From the NCBI GenBank assembly GCA_016858145.1, contig JAEHOE010000171.1, positions 124,001 through 188,000 on the forward strand: 64,000 nucleotides of DNA, given 5' to 3'. The notes below the pieces were generated by a model that made no database searches, was not told the origin of the DNA, and saw only the letters and a program-made list of their open reading frames with translations. This document shows positions 25,050-36,139 of the stretch, in pieces. The stretch is from Edaphochlamys debaryana (taxonomy: Eukaryota; Chlorophyta; Chlorophyceae; Chlamydomonadales). Numbering within the stretch: the stretch's first letter is position 1; every line of letters starts with the position of its first letter. The translations under genes and the position numbers were made by a program.

Positions 25050-25350
25050 GGTCCCGAAAGTTGGCTGAGGACTGAAACTAAGTTGAATTGCGGGGGTTTT
25101 CGCGTAGGGTCTTTCGTGTGCTTGGAATAGTGTTGTTGGGTGCCTCGGCTTGCGTCGGGGGCTTCGAGGCGGAGTCGGTACTTCATGCTGCATGCACACG
25201 CTTGGCCGGCACCTGTGCGAACCTGCTTCTCTGCCCTACAACCTGTTCGGTTAGGCTTAGAGACGCTCCCGAAACGCAGCTCAGCTGCGCAGCGCCCCGG
25301 TGGGGCCCTCCATCATAGCCGTGCTTCACTCGGTAGCCTGCGCCTGAGCC
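25050..25350. promoter_or_regulatory. 301-bp divergent promoter between MRF and gamma-CA genes
   Basis: The two start codons, 25049 (-) and 25351 (+), are only 301 bp apart, so both promoters and 5' UTRs share this segment. The gamma-CA-proximal part (from about 25131) recurs at about 28735 inside the GT92 intron. No TATA box is obvious. A palindrome-like GCAGCTCAGCTGCGC lies at about 25277-25291 and is kept in the second copy. Confidence 0.55.
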
Positions 25351-25394
25351 ATGTCGCTCTTCAAGAGCAGCCTGCCTGCTGGCTTCCTGTTCCC
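25131..25394 (+). repeat. Segmental duplication, copy 1 (gamma-CA promoter, 5' UTR and first codons)
   Basis: Nearly the same sequence occurs at about 28735-28985. Shared stretches include GGCGGAGTCGGTACTTCATG, the segment with CGAAACGCAGCTCAGCTGCG and the start region ATGTCGCTCTT. Similarity ends just after codon 14 of the gamma-CA gene. Confidence 0.9.
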
Positions 25395-27507
25395 TTACCG
25401 GCACCCCAAGGCCAAGGGGTTTGTGGAGTCGACCCTGTATGGGCTAGGCGGACTTCTGCGCGGCGTGGGCGCTGCGCTGGATGAGATGGGCGCCATGGTG
25501 CAGGGACCGGCTGGCACTGTTCACGAGCACGGTGAGAGCGCATGGCTGGCCTCGGCGCGGCGTGTGCACGCGATGCACTGCCATGACCGCCCTGCCCTCT
25601 GCATGCAGTTCAACCGAACCTGGCCTTTGCGCCAGTTGCGCGTAAGGAGGACGTGCCTGTGAAGGCGGGCCAGGTTGTGCCGGCTCCGGGCGCGGCGCAG
25701 CGGCAACTGAAGATTAAGGAGCTTGTCGTGCCCAACAAGCACAGCTCGGCGTTCATTGCCATGAACGCGAACGTGCTGGGCAACGTCAAAATCGGGGCAA
25801 ACTCGTCGATCTGGTATGGGGCTGTCCTGCGCGGTAGGTGCTGGGGTTTGCGTGGGGGGGTGGCACAACGGGCTGCGGGAAGCACACGGAGGTTGGAGGC
25901 CTCCCTGCCTTCTAAGGGCCGTGGAGAAACGCAGTCTTCACCTGTTGTACGGTGGGGCCAAGAGCGGGTGGTCTGGCCCTGGACAGACGAGCCGGCCAGG
26001 CCTGGCGGGTGGGCGTGAACGGGACCAGGGCCCCCCACGGGCTTCAACAGGGAGCTCAACGCAGGGGCGGGGGGTTATCACCAACGGTGCCTGTGCTGCC
26101 GTGCCTCTGGCCAGGCGACGTGAACGGGATCGAGGTGGGCGAGAACACCAACATCCAGGACAACGCCATCGTGCACGTGTCCAAGTACAGCATTGACGGC
26201 AACGCGCGGAACACGGTCATCGGCAACAACGTGACCATCGGTAAGACCGGCCCAAAGCTAGGAAGAGGGGAGAACAAGCGTTGCAAAGTCTGCGCCACAC
26301 GCTTACCGGAGCCCGCCCCCCTTCCTCCCGCCCTTCACGGGCACCGTCCACGCACACCCTGCGGGCGGGGGGTCATGCATGGACCGCAACCGCCCCCGCC
26401 CCGCTCGCTCCCGCCCCCGCTGCCTCGACCCTGCCCACTGCCCACCACTCGCGTCCCCCTCCCTTCGAACGCTGCAGGCCACGGCGCCACCGTGCACGCC
26501 TGCACCGTCGAGGACAACTGCCTGGTGGGCATGGGGGCCACCATCCTGGACGGAGTCACGGTGAGGGGGAGGGGGGTGGGGGCAGGGGGGTGGAAGCGGG
26601 GAAGTGCCTGGGGCTTCGGGTGCTGGGCTGCAGGAGGTGGCTATGGGACCCTGGCCGTGCCTCGCGGCAGCCGGGCAGCTGGCGTAAGAGTAACGGGAGT
26701 TGGAGGGGAGGCGGGGAGTTTGAGGTGGGGTGGGCAACAGTGCCCGTGGCCCGCGCATCGCCTGGCTGCTGACCCCTGACGGCCTGCCCTCCTGCGCGCC
26801 CGGTCCTCCCCCCTTCCGCTCCGCAGCTCAAGGCGGGCTCCATCGTGGCGGCGGGGGCCGTGGTGCCGCCCAACACCGTGGTGCCCTCGGGACAGGTCCG
26901 TTGGGGCGGGGGGCCCGGACACCTGGGCCCTGCGGTTTGCCGCTCAAACATCCCTTGGCCCTGTGTTGCGCGCGGGACGGGGCCCCGCCAGGCGAGTCCG
27001 CTGGTCCGGCCCGCAAGACCGCCCCCTCGAGTCGTGGACCCCTGACCCCCCCCCCTCCCCCCAGGTGTGGGCCGGCTCGCCCGCCAAGTTCCTGCGCAAC
27101 CTGGAGCCCGAGGAGGCCTCCTTCATCGCCAAGAGCGCCGCAAACTACGCCGAGCTCAGCGTCGTGCACAAGTGTGAGTGCCCAGAAGTGCTACTGGCGC
27201 TTCTGCTGCTGGCCAGGCCGCCACGCTCCGAACCCCGGACACCACGCATCCACTGGCATAGTGTTGAAAGCTGACGCTGTTCGCCTTGTGGCATACCTCC
27301 AGCCTGAGACCCGTGTGTTTGTCCCCACCCGCTCGCCTGCCCGTCCTCTCTACGTCTGCAGTCGAGCAGAGCAAGACGTTCGAGGAGCAGTATGTGGAGG
27401 AGCGCATCGTGCGGGACCGGGCTGCGCTGGCGGACCCCTCCAACTCGGTGCACCAGATGTGGGAGTACGACCCGCAGACCGCCCTGGTCGCCCGCGCCAG
27501 GAGGTAA
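25351..27507 (+). CDS. Gamma-type carbonic anhydrase (mitochondrial complex I subunit-like)
   Basis: Seven exons: 25351-25531, 25609-25833, 26115-26240, 26478-26560, 26827-26895, 27065-27173, 27362-27507 (312 aa). In plants and green algae, gamma-CAs form the matrix-side carbonic anhydrase domain of respiratory complex I. The N-terminus has the family signature LYGLGGLLRGVGAALDEMG, followed by the left-handed beta-helix: SSIWYGAVLRGDVNGIEVG, NTNIQDNAIVHV, GHGATVHACTVEDNCLVGMG and VWAGSPAKFLRNL. The three zinc-ligand histidines (His156, His179, His184) are present, so catalytic competence is possible. The C-terminus carries a charged helix (EEQYVEERIVRDRAAL) as in longer algal members. Length and N-terminus fit the Chlamydomonas CAG group, but I do not choose a member. 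The donor after exon 5 is the weak GTCCGT. Confidence 0.92.
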
Positions 27508-28374
27508 CGGGGCGGAGCGGCCAGGCAGGCTCCGTCAGCGAGAGCCAGGGGGCAGGACCCCGGGGTGCGGTCGGAGCGAGGATGGCGAGTTGGGCGGATG
27601 GATGGAGGGAGGAGGCGCTTGGCGCGCGGGCGCGCAATCGGCCGCACGGCCGGAGGCTTATAAGATCTGTAGTTAAGAGGCAGTGTGTGGAGGGTGGAGG
27701 TAGGATGTGCGTGGTGGATTGGGAGCGTCGCGAACGGTTGGCGATGGGGGCGGAAGGCCGCGGGCATAGAGGGCTGGGGGACCGAGGGGCTGAGGTGTGA
27801 AGAGCGAAGGGGGAGGGGGGCTTGGGCATCCGCCAAGGGTTTGAAATCGGCACCTCAAGGGGGAGTAGGCTACCTGCATGATGCCATGTAAGCCAGCAGT
27901 CTGTTGAGATGGCAGTCCCTGCACCGCCCGGTTGCTGGGACGTGCGTGACCCGGAGATGTACCGCTTGAGCGGAGCGGATGAGTGATTGGCTGTCTCCAG
28001 TGAAGACATGGTGTGTCAGGCTGCTTCCATTCTCGGCAAAGTGAGGTGCCAGCAATCGCGCAGCTAAATGGACGCGACCGGTCTCGAGAGGGGACGGGGG
28101 GGGGGGCCAACGGGTATTCGGCGACCGCGTGGCGCGGGCGCGGCTGTCAGGAGAAGCTGGTATGCCCGGTCGCTTATCAAAACCTTCGCGCCAATCGTAT
28201 CAACCGAAGCCACGCTTTGCAATCGTCTGCTATCCCGCGACAAGGCTCGAGTAGATATAGCTGCACGTTAGTTCGTCAAACGTGGGAAGCGCTGCCAGCA
28301 TCGAGATGCCTTCCCAACAACAAACGCGAGTCCCATAGAGCGAATTGCAAGAGGATTAACGCTTGCCGGGCAAA
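27508..28374. other. Intergenic: gamma-CA 3' UTR and GT92 upstream region
   Basis: TGTAA at 27887-27891 probably ends the gamma-CA transcript. The rest is presumed promoter of the GT92 gene. A long open frame here (about 28013 on) has no family features or splice support. Confidence 0.5.
27887..27891 (+). terminator. Putative poly(A) signal TGTAA
   Basis: First TGTAA after the gamma-CA stop codon, 380 nt downstream. Confidence 0.5.
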
Positions 28375-30475
28375 ATGCGCCAGATCCATCCCTGCGCGGC
28401 AGCAGCTTTACTGGTCGCGCTTTGCCTCTTCGCCCTCGCGAACAAAGTGGACACCTATCGAGGAGCTTACGCGGCCATCTGCATCAATGCCAAGGTGCAC
28501 AGGGTTTGGCACGGTACCCAAGGGGACGTCTGCACGTTTCCCGCCCAGCCCCTTCTCACCGCCCAGCAATCCTGGTGTTGGCCTCGTTTCAGTGGGCGCA
28601 AAACAGAGCACAATCCGAAGTTTGTGCACCCACGTGAAGGGCACGGAAAGTAGGGTGGCAGGGTCGGTGGCCGCGGGGAAGGCACGAAGGGATTTGGGTG
28701 GTGGCGGAAATGTGTGGGCTTCGGTACATGTTCGGTGCCTTGGCTTGCGCATCGGGTGCTCCGAGGCGGAGTCGGTACTTCATGCTGCATGCACACGCTT
28801 GGCCGGCACCTGTGCAAATCTGCGCCCTCTGCCCTACAGCCTGTTCGGTTAGGCCTAGAGACGTTCCCGAAACGCAGCTCAGCTGCGCAGCGCCCCGGTG
28901 GGGCTCTCCATCATAGCCGTGCTTTGATCTATGCCTAAGCCATGTCGCTCTTTGAGAGCAGCCTGCCTGCCGGATTCCTGTTCCAGCGTGCGTTCCAGCG
29001 GCCCCATCCGCTGCCATGGCACCCTCTGCCCTATTGCCTGTCCAACCCCGGCTTACGTGAGCCGCCCCTACCGTCTCCCTCAGCCCTCCCTCTGCCAGCC
29101 CACCTAGTCCCCATCGGCCTCCTTGACCCTCCCTCTCCCCTTCCTCCTCTGCACCCTACCCCCCACTCTCCTCAACAAGCTGCTTCCCCCTCCCCCTTGA
29201 CCCCCCAACCCCCACATCCCCCCAGGACGAGGGTCCCTACCTGGTCGAGTTCGTGCTCTACCACCGCTGGCTGGGCTTCGGCAAGATCTACGTCATGGAC
29301 TACAACAGCTCTCAGCCCGCAGCCAACCTGCGCCGCCTGCTGCCCTTCATCCGCACAGGGCTGGTGGAGTACCACTACGACGCGGGTGGGGGCGGGAGGG
29401 GGTAGGGGGCGGGAGGGGGGCTGGGGAGGGAGGGGCGGCAGACATGGGGCGCAGGGGGAAGGGGTGGCGGCGGGGTGCAAACAGTTGAAGGGACACAGCA
29501 TGGTACGGAACGCGGCTATGACTGTCTGAGTGGGTACTGGGTGCGGGTTGGCTGGGGTGCATCGACCTGTCGGGACCAGGCCCCCTGTGCCTAGCCCCAC
29601 CCGCGCTCCCACCCACCCATCCCGGCCGCCTCATGCCTTCCTTCCCCCCTTGCCCCTCAGCAAGGGGCAGCATCCCGCTCAGCAACAAACACCCCCTTGC
29701 CCCTCCCTTGGCCCTTTATCCTTGCCGCTACCCCCCTCCCCCTTGCCGCCGTGCAGACCCGCGCCACCACTCGCAGCGGCCGGGCGGGATCTTCGCCGAG
29801 TACTCCCAGGGCACCGCCTTCCAGCGCTGCATCGACTTCTCGCACCGGGACCACATGTGGATGGCCTTCATCGACACGGACGAGTACCTGGTGTTGAACA
29901 CGCCACCGGGCGTGCGGCCCAACATCACAAGCTTCCTGCAAAAGTACGAAAAGCACGCCGCGTTGGCGGTCAACTTTCGGATTTTCGGATCCAGCGGCCA
30001 CATCGCCAAGCCCACCGTCGGCACGCTGGAGGCTTACACGCAGTGCTCGCCCGCGACCGCGGTTCAGAACAAGCACGTCAAAACGATTGCGAGGTTGTCG
30101 CAAACGCTGGCGATCGGGGGCAACCCGCACGAGTTTGTGTACATGAACAACGGGCACGCAGTCAACGAGAAGGGCCAGCCGGTCAAAGGGCCCACGAGCG
30201 AGCCCGTGTCATGGGACGGCATCGCGCTGCACCATTACGTAACCAGATCTCTGGCGGATTTCATCGAAAAGATCCAGCGTGGACCGGGCGGCTCGCAGAC
30301 CAAGCGCAACCTCGACTGGTTCCGCCAGTACGACGGAAACGCCACCGAGACGTGCCTTGAGGGGATAGAACTGTGGCGGACGTGTTGCTCAGATGAGTAC
30401 GAACGGCTGAGGGCGCGGGAGAAAAGCGGTCGGCGGAGACGGCGGGGGTCGCAGGCCGGTGGGGGGTTGGGGTGA
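28375..30475 (+). CDS. GT92/DUF23-type glycosyltransferase, type II membrane protein
   Basis: Three exons, 28375-28494, 29226-29385 and 29757-30475, give 332 aa. Exon 1 encodes a signal anchor (AAAALLVALCLFALA, residues about 12-26) and YRGAYAAICINAK, which joins in phase to exon 2, DEGPYLVEFVLYHRWLGFGK; together these form the classic GT92 start (hydrophobic strand, K-[DN]-E-x-P-Y-L, then Y/H and LG). Exon 3 carries the DXD-like metal-binding motif FIDTDEYLVL (Asp133-Glu136), the mid-domain region (NFRIFGSSGH) and a late HHYVTRSLADFIEKIQRG segment typical of the family. It ends in a basic Arg/Gly tail. A Golgi-lumenal glycosyltransferase role is inferred; donor and acceptor sugars are unknown. 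The 731-nt first intron contains a copy of the gamma-CA promoter and start codon. Confidence 0.85.
28735..28985 (+). repeat. Segmental duplication, copy 2, inside GT92 intron 1
   Basis: Second copy of the gamma-CA promoter/5' UTR/first-exon start, same orientation, wholly within the intron 28495-29225. It keeps the ATG (28942) and MSLFESSLPAGFLF (gamma-CA: MSLFKSSLPAGFLF), then diverges. The open frame continues for 195 codons but is not in frame with GT92 exon 2. Confidence 0.9.
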
Positions 30476-30979
30476 CGCCGGAGAGGCCTCGGTAGGCAGG
30501 CAGGGGTCACACGCCCGCCAGGTAGGGGGAATGAGGAACGGGCGACGAGGTAGGGGAGCTGGAGGCAGAGTGTGAGGCCAACGGTCGAGGGCGGCGGAGA
30601 GGGCGCTCTAGGCTCTGGTCTAGGTGGGAGAACCCGGTTCGTGCTTTGGCATGCGTAAAGGTACAGTTTTGTTGTTGGTACATGGACAAGGGCATGAGCC
30701 GTGAATTCCCAGACGGGCATGGGACAAGGGTCTTCTTCATGATTGGCGGGAGACAGCCATTGCTGGACACTCGGAGTGGAGGCTGGAGGTTGTGGGCGGT
30801 GGGATTCGTGGGAACGCCATGCTGAGACGGGGAACGGGGGTGGTTGGCTATGTGCCGGCTTGGGGGCACCAGCAAGCCCGAGCAAGGCCATGTCACGCAG
30901 GGGCAAATGCAATCTGACTGCGGCCTTGCGGGGATCGCTGCATGGTGTCTTGAGGCCCGACTGACAGGCTTGTGACAGT

Positions 30980-30984
30980 TGTAA
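30980..30984 (+). terminator. Putative poly(A) signal TGTAA
   Basis: First TGTAA after the GT92 stop codon, 505 nt downstream. Confidence 0.45.
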
Positions 30985-31089
30985 GGCATCTGTGGCTGGC
31001 TGGGTGCGGGGCTACGGGGCTCGGGAGCAGGCAGGACGTATGGCGGTATGGGAGACGGGACAGGGTCACGACGGTGTGCGGAGGCATGG

Positions 31090-31337
31090 GGGGCCGACGA
31101 TGGGTGCGTGACGCTCACCCCCGCCTTCGTTGAGGCCAACCCCCGGGCGACCGTGCACCGGCAGGTGGAGCGCAAGGGGCCGTCCGTCGGTTGGTGCCCT
31201 TCCGGCTGGTGGTGGAGGAGGCGCAGGGGCAGAAGGTGGTGGTGATGCGAGAGTTGATGGAGGACGGACGCCGCAGGTTCGCGGGGCTCGTCCTGCTGTA
31301 TGAGGTCCGCAGGCCGCAGGCCGCAGCCCCGCTCAGG
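31090..31337 (+). pseudogene. Possible frameshifted protein fragment of unknown family
   Basis: One frame reads CVTLTPAFVEANPRATVHRQ and onward to about 31188. Protein-like sequence then continues in another frame as LVPFRLVVEEAQGQKVVVMR and ELMEDGRRRFAGLVLLYEV, ending in TAG at 31335-31337. The residue composition is like a real globular protein rather than GC-rich shadow, but no start codon or splice sites frame it. It may be a gene or retroelement relic. No family was recognised. Confidence 0.3.
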
Positions 31338-31692
31338 TAGCCGCTCAGGTGCCCGTCCCCTTGGCTATGTGTCTCTCGCGCCCTCAGCAGCCTTCGCCGC
31401 CGACCTTCAAGGCCCGTGAGCGGGGGGCCCGAGGGGAAAGGGTATGGCACGCGCGGGGTGGCATGTGCATTGTCCCCCGACAGGCCCACAATTCCGCGGT
31501 GCTTTATACATGATCACTGCAAGCATCTGACCACACACGCCGCCGCGATGCGGCTCAAGCACCCGCTCTGGCGGTTTCCGGCAGCGGCGCCGGGCTTAGC
31601 AGATGGCCAGCTGGGGTCATCATGGCAGCTAGGAGCGCTCCGAAACTCATCAGCCGTGGCTCAGGCTGCCGAGGAGAGCGCCGAGCGAGCGG

Positions 31693-34600
31693 ATGGGGGA
31701 TCATCAGACCTTCTCAGACGTGAGGGAACGCCGCTCGGCTTCGGAGGAAGAGGATAGTTCTGCTGATGTCGCGATGTGGCCGCGTGCAGGGCTTTCGCAA
31801 GGCTTTGTGCCGAGCGACGCTGTCGCGACTCCGTCGCCACGACCGCTTCTCGCGCAGCTCCCCGCGGCAGCCGAGCTGGTGAGAACACGAACTGCTTTGG
31901 AGCGCCATTGAGCTGTCTCTCAAGGGGCGATGCGTGTCCGTCGCGTGCAGATGGAGCGCACCGTGCCGCTCAGCTCGGCGCCCGTCTACGACCTACCCAC
32001 ATTCCTGGAGGCTGCGTTGCCGGTGAGCGATAAAAATGCCAGAAGTGCTACTCGGGGAGCCATATCTTCTCCGCGAGGGCGTGCCCTGACCCTCGCCCCT
32101 CCCCCCGTGCCGCACACAGTCCTCGGTGCACCCGCGGTCCCCGGCCTACGACTGGCGCAGCTGGGCGCGTGCGCACCTGCGGGAGGACCCGTCCCACCTG
32201 GCCTTGCTCGAGGCTCTGGACGCTCATATGCAGCAGCGCGACTCGCGGGAGGCGGTTGTGCGGGTCGCCAAGCTGGTGCGCGTGTGGAGGGCACCGGTGC
32301 ACCTTTCGGGCCGTTGCCTCCCCCCCCCCACAACCCCCTCGTCGCATGACCCTGACGTGCGCTGTGCTGTACTGTGTGCGGCACTGCCGGCCGCAGGAGC
32401 TGGCGCACTATTGGGCCGCGCAGCGCGAGGCGGCCAGGCTGGGCTCCGACGCAGGTGCGCGGCAGGGTGCCAGGGCTCGCACAGATCCGGCCCCGGCCCC
32501 ACGCGCCTTGACCCGCTCCCCCTGTACCTCACTGCCCCGCAGCGGCCAGCGGCCGGGGCTCCCTCGGATCCGCAGCGGCCGCCTCTGCACAGGAGGCGGG
32601 GTCGCGGCAGCGCTCGGGTTCTGGATCGGCACGGAGCGGGAGTGCGTCGGAGGCGCCCGCCTCAACCTCAGGCTCTGCCCCGGCCCAGGCGCCTTCCGCC
32701 ACCGCGGCCCCAGCCTCGTCCGCATCCTCAGCGCCCCCTGGGGCTGGGGAGGCGGATGACGGAGATATCTTCGCGGCCGCGGACCGCAGGGCCCGGGCCC
32801 GGGCGGAGCAGCAGCGGGCGGCGGCGGCAGGGCCCAGCGCCATCAGGTGACGGGGCGCAGGCGCTTTGTGGCTCAGAGGCTTCAGCCGCTCGGGGTCCTC
32901 GGTCGGGATCTTCACCCGAGCCCTCAGACAGGAGTAGCTACATCACCACCTGCGCCTTGCACTCTCCATGGTCGCAGGGACCCGCTTGGTGACCTGCCTC
33001 CGCTGGTGGTGCTGCGGCTGAAGAGCATGGGCTTTGGCCTCACGGCGGGGGCGGAGGCGGGCTCGTGGCGGAAACTCCTCCAGTAAGCGGGCGTGGGTGT
33101 TTGTGCGCCATACACTACCCAGTTTCCGGCCACATGGGCCCAGGTCGAGTCAAGGACTGGAAGGAACAGCCCGGACCTGCAACTGCCTCTGATGTTCGGT
33201 CTCACTGGCCCTCACGTCGACTTTGCACACTCCTGCCTGCAGCGATAAGGCGACTTCGCTGGCGCAGCGGTTGGCCCCCGAGTTGGCGCTGGGCACTCGA
33301 CCGCTGGAGACTGCCGACCTCCTCGAGACTGCGGCTGCGGCTGACTCCAGGTGAGGCCTCACCGCACTCGGGGCATGGTTTGTTCTACAGCGTGCGGAGT
33401 CGTCGGGGTCAAATGGCTGATTTGGGTAGTGGCCGAGAGCGGCCTCGGTGGCTCCCGGTGCTGTTGCCCTGCTGCTCACTCGACTGCGACTGTCCCTTCT
33501 TCCTCCCACAGGGCGGTCCGCGCTGCCGCCAAGGTGGGTCCGTGGGGACGCAGCGGGACAACCGGCGGCTGGGCGGCGCTGGTCCACCCATCGCAATCTG
33601 CGGGATGCCGCATTGACTCTACCTGTCCCTTACGCCCTTGCCGCCCCCCATCTGCTGTCTTTTCCCCCAGTTGGCCACCGGTCATGAGGTTCTCATGCAA
33701 CAGGTGACTGCGGGGGGGAATCGGGCTCGTGGGCTGGGCATGAGGTCCTGGCGCGCGTGCTGCTGCTGGGACTGCTTGGGGCTGCTTGGGTGATAGCATG
33801 TCGGCGCCGCTAGTCCCAAGGGTGCGGAGGGGTAAGACGGACGATCTTCACAGCTGACTGTCCACTCCATGCTTTCCATGCGTGTTCACTGCAGGCCCCG
33901 AGCAGCTCCTTCTGGGCACAGACGCCCCTGCTCAAGCCCCAGGCCCAGCGAGCGGGCAGCGGCTCGGCCCGCGGCGCGACGAATGCCGGGCGCTCCTCGC
34001 TACCCCTGCGCCTGCCCTCGCCGGGCTCCCCCAACCCCCTGCCGATGGCTACCATGCTCCTTGACTACCTGTCCGCAAAACACATGGACCTGCTGCTGGC
34101 GTGGTGAGGGGTTGATGATATGATTAAGGGGGGAAGTGGCATCGCAGAAGGGGGGGGCGCTTGCAGGTTGCGGCTACTGGATCGCACCCGCTGCTTGCTC
34201 TCAACGGGGCAGTCAAGGCAGCTGCCACCGGCGACGCTATCCCGCATTCCCGCTTCCTTTATTCCTGTTCCCGCGCCTTTCCCCTCCTCAATCCCTTTCC
34301 TCCCTTGCCCCTGTCCTCTCCCCTTCCCTACCCGCAGGGAGCTGGAGGCGAAGCTCCGGGAAGCCACGGACAGGGCCCGGCGCGAGGCTGAGCGGCGGAC
34401 CGCCACCACCGCGATCGAGGTGAGGGCAGGCCCTACCAATATCCTTCTTAAATACTTCTGGTGGGGATTCGGGAGCAGGTGAAGAGCCGAGCATTTATGG
34501 GACAGGCCCCTTGTTCACGCATGCGGCAGCAGCTGACCTGGGAGCCGGCATCCACGGGGGCCAGTCACCCTCCACCCATCTGGGTCGGCGCTAACCTGAA

Positions 34601-35745
34601 CCACCCCTCCCTCCCTCCGCAGGTGGGCCCCTCGGCGCCCTGGCCCTCCGCCCTGGCGCCCGCCCTGGAGTCGGGCTGGACAGCGGCGGCCGGCGCCTTC
34701 AGCCCCACGGCCGTGCTCGGCTCCGCGCCGCCGCCCGGGCCGGCCTTCGTTGAGGCTCGCCGGGCCCTGGCGGCGCCGCTGGAGTGGACCCGCAGCGGGC
34801 CCCTGCTGCGGGACCTGCTGGCGCGCTACGGCTGCGGCGGGCCGCTGGCGGCGGGGGCGGCGGTGCCTGCGTCGGACCTGGCGTCCACGCTGGGCCCGCT
34901 GCTGGCTGCCGCGGCCGCAAAGCACCGGCAGCTGGCCCTAGGCCTGGCCGCGCCCAGCAATGCGCCGGCCGTGCAGCAGGCTTCCACCTCCGCGCCCGCC
35001 GCTGCTGGGGCCACTGTTGCCCCCGGGGCCAGGGGCCCCGGCTCCGCCTCCCTTCACGGCGCGGGCGTGGTGTGCTTCCGAGAGGCGGTGGTGCTGGACG
35101 CCGCCTCCGCCTTCCAGGACCCGCGCAAGAGCAGCAGGTGCGGACCGGCAGCGTGGTGCTCTGGGGACCAGCAGGGCCCGGAATTGAAAGGGTCTGCCTA
35201 GGACTCCAACCCAGCAACCTCAGCGCTAGCCCTTGCACTGACAAACCTGCATCTCCTTTCCACCCGCCCTCCAGGGTGACGCTCGAGTTCAGCCCTGCTC
35301 GCCTGGAGGCGCTGGAGCCTGCTCTGGGCGGGGCATGGGGCCGGCGGCTGCTTGAGCGCTGCCTCACGCCCCTGGTGGCGCAGCCGCAGGTCCGTGCGGG
35401 TCGCCGCCGCTCCACCGCCGCCGTTCGCCGGGGCGCCGCCATGCGGACGTCGGCGGCGGCGCTGTTCCCAATGGATGTGGAGCGCAGGTGGGCTGGGAGC
35501 GGTGCTGGGGTGCTGGGGGATGAAGGCTCACGTGGCTCAGCGGATGCGGATGCTCAGGCAAGTGAGTCGCTTGCTCGAGCTCAGGTTGTCTTGCTGTTCC
35601 CTTGTGCAGGTTTGACCGCCGCACCGGCACCGCCAGTCTCAGCACCGCGCGCTACGGCAGCCGCGAGGCCAACCGCAAGCTGCTCCTGGAGCAGTACGCG
35701 GAGCTGCTGAGGAGCGTGGCGCTGGCGGCGTCCGTGGAGGCGTGA
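31693..35745 (+). CDS. Uncharacterised 732-aa protein, possibly with an mS35-like C-terminal domain
   Basis: Fourteen exons: 31693-31878, 31951-32022, 32120-32275, 32397-32454, 32543-32846, 32978-33082, 33243-33350, 33512-33533, 33671-33703, 33895-34103, 34338-34419, 34623-35137, 35275-35487, 35610-35745; all phases agree. N-terminus: MGDHQTFSDVRERRSASEEE, then a helical part (DSREAVVRVAKL, ELAHYWAAQREAARL), an Ala/Ser/Gly-rich low-complexity stretch (about 160-240), a short conserved-looking block (PPLVVLRLKSMGFG), a charged helix (ELEAKLREATDRARREAERR) and an Ala-rich region. The C-terminal 115 residues (RVTLEFSPARLEAL, then RFDRRTGTASLSTARYGSRE) loosely recall the mitochondrial ribosomal protein mS35 core (strand, helix, YDxxTxxLxLxTxR); this is a tentative inference. 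The first exon is the least certain; ATG 31951 at the start of exon 2 is in frame and an alternative start. Confidence 0.65.
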
Positions 35746-36139
35746 GGGGAGCTGATGGAGGGTTGCGCCGAAGGGGAGGGCCTCGGTGCAGCCAGGCCGG
35801 GGGCTGGGGGGGCTCCGAAGGCACACGCGGGTTACGGTCGCGGGTCAGTCGACGGCGACCGGTACACCGCGCTTGACCCTGTTGTGTAAATGAAAGAGCG
35901 CGTCCTACTCTTTGTCCCCGCGCTCGCTGCTTGAGCCTTCGGCGGCGAACGCAAAAAGCTCCTACGCTTCCATTGCACGGCAAATATTGCGCGCCTTGAG
36001 ACGCTTCAGACTCACTTCAGACGTCCAAATACACTGCGCCTACAAGTTTAACGCTGCCATAGCGCCGCTGCGCGCCTGCCAGCTCGGGTTGTCTTCCCAA
36101 GTCAGCAATTCGGCGAGAGCGCTGCACAGGATTTCCAGA
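35746..36139. other. Intergenic between the uncharacterised gene and the CBM20 gene
   Basis: Contains TGTAA at 35885-35889 and the presumed promoter/5' UTR of the CBM20 gene. The region is less GC-rich than its surroundings (about 35900-36060). No coding exon seen. Confidence 0.5.
35885..35889 (+). terminator. Putative poly(A) signal TGTAA
   Basis: Lies 140 nt after the stop codon of the uncharacterised gene and is the first TGTAA there. Confidence 0.55.

Larger units (their letters stand above)
30476..31692. other. Intergenic: GT92 3' UTR, coding-like relic, upstream of next gene
   Basis: TGTAA at 30980-30984 probably ends the GT92 transcript. 31090-31337 looks like a frameshifted coding fragment (separate entry). 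31340-31692 shows nothing recognisable apart from the presumed promoter of the next gene. Confidence 0.5.

Noticed and set aside
28013..28852. 279-codon plus-strand open frame upstream of and overlapping GT92
   Set aside because: No domain, runs across the gamma-CA copy and GT92 exon 1 in the wrong frame, with shadow-type composition.
28942..29529. 195-codon frame starting at the copied gamma-CA ATG, as a fusion with GT92
   Set aside because: Beyond the duplicated codons it is Pro-rich intron sequence and is out of frame with GT92 exon 2; donors at 28988 and 29056 also give the wrong phase.
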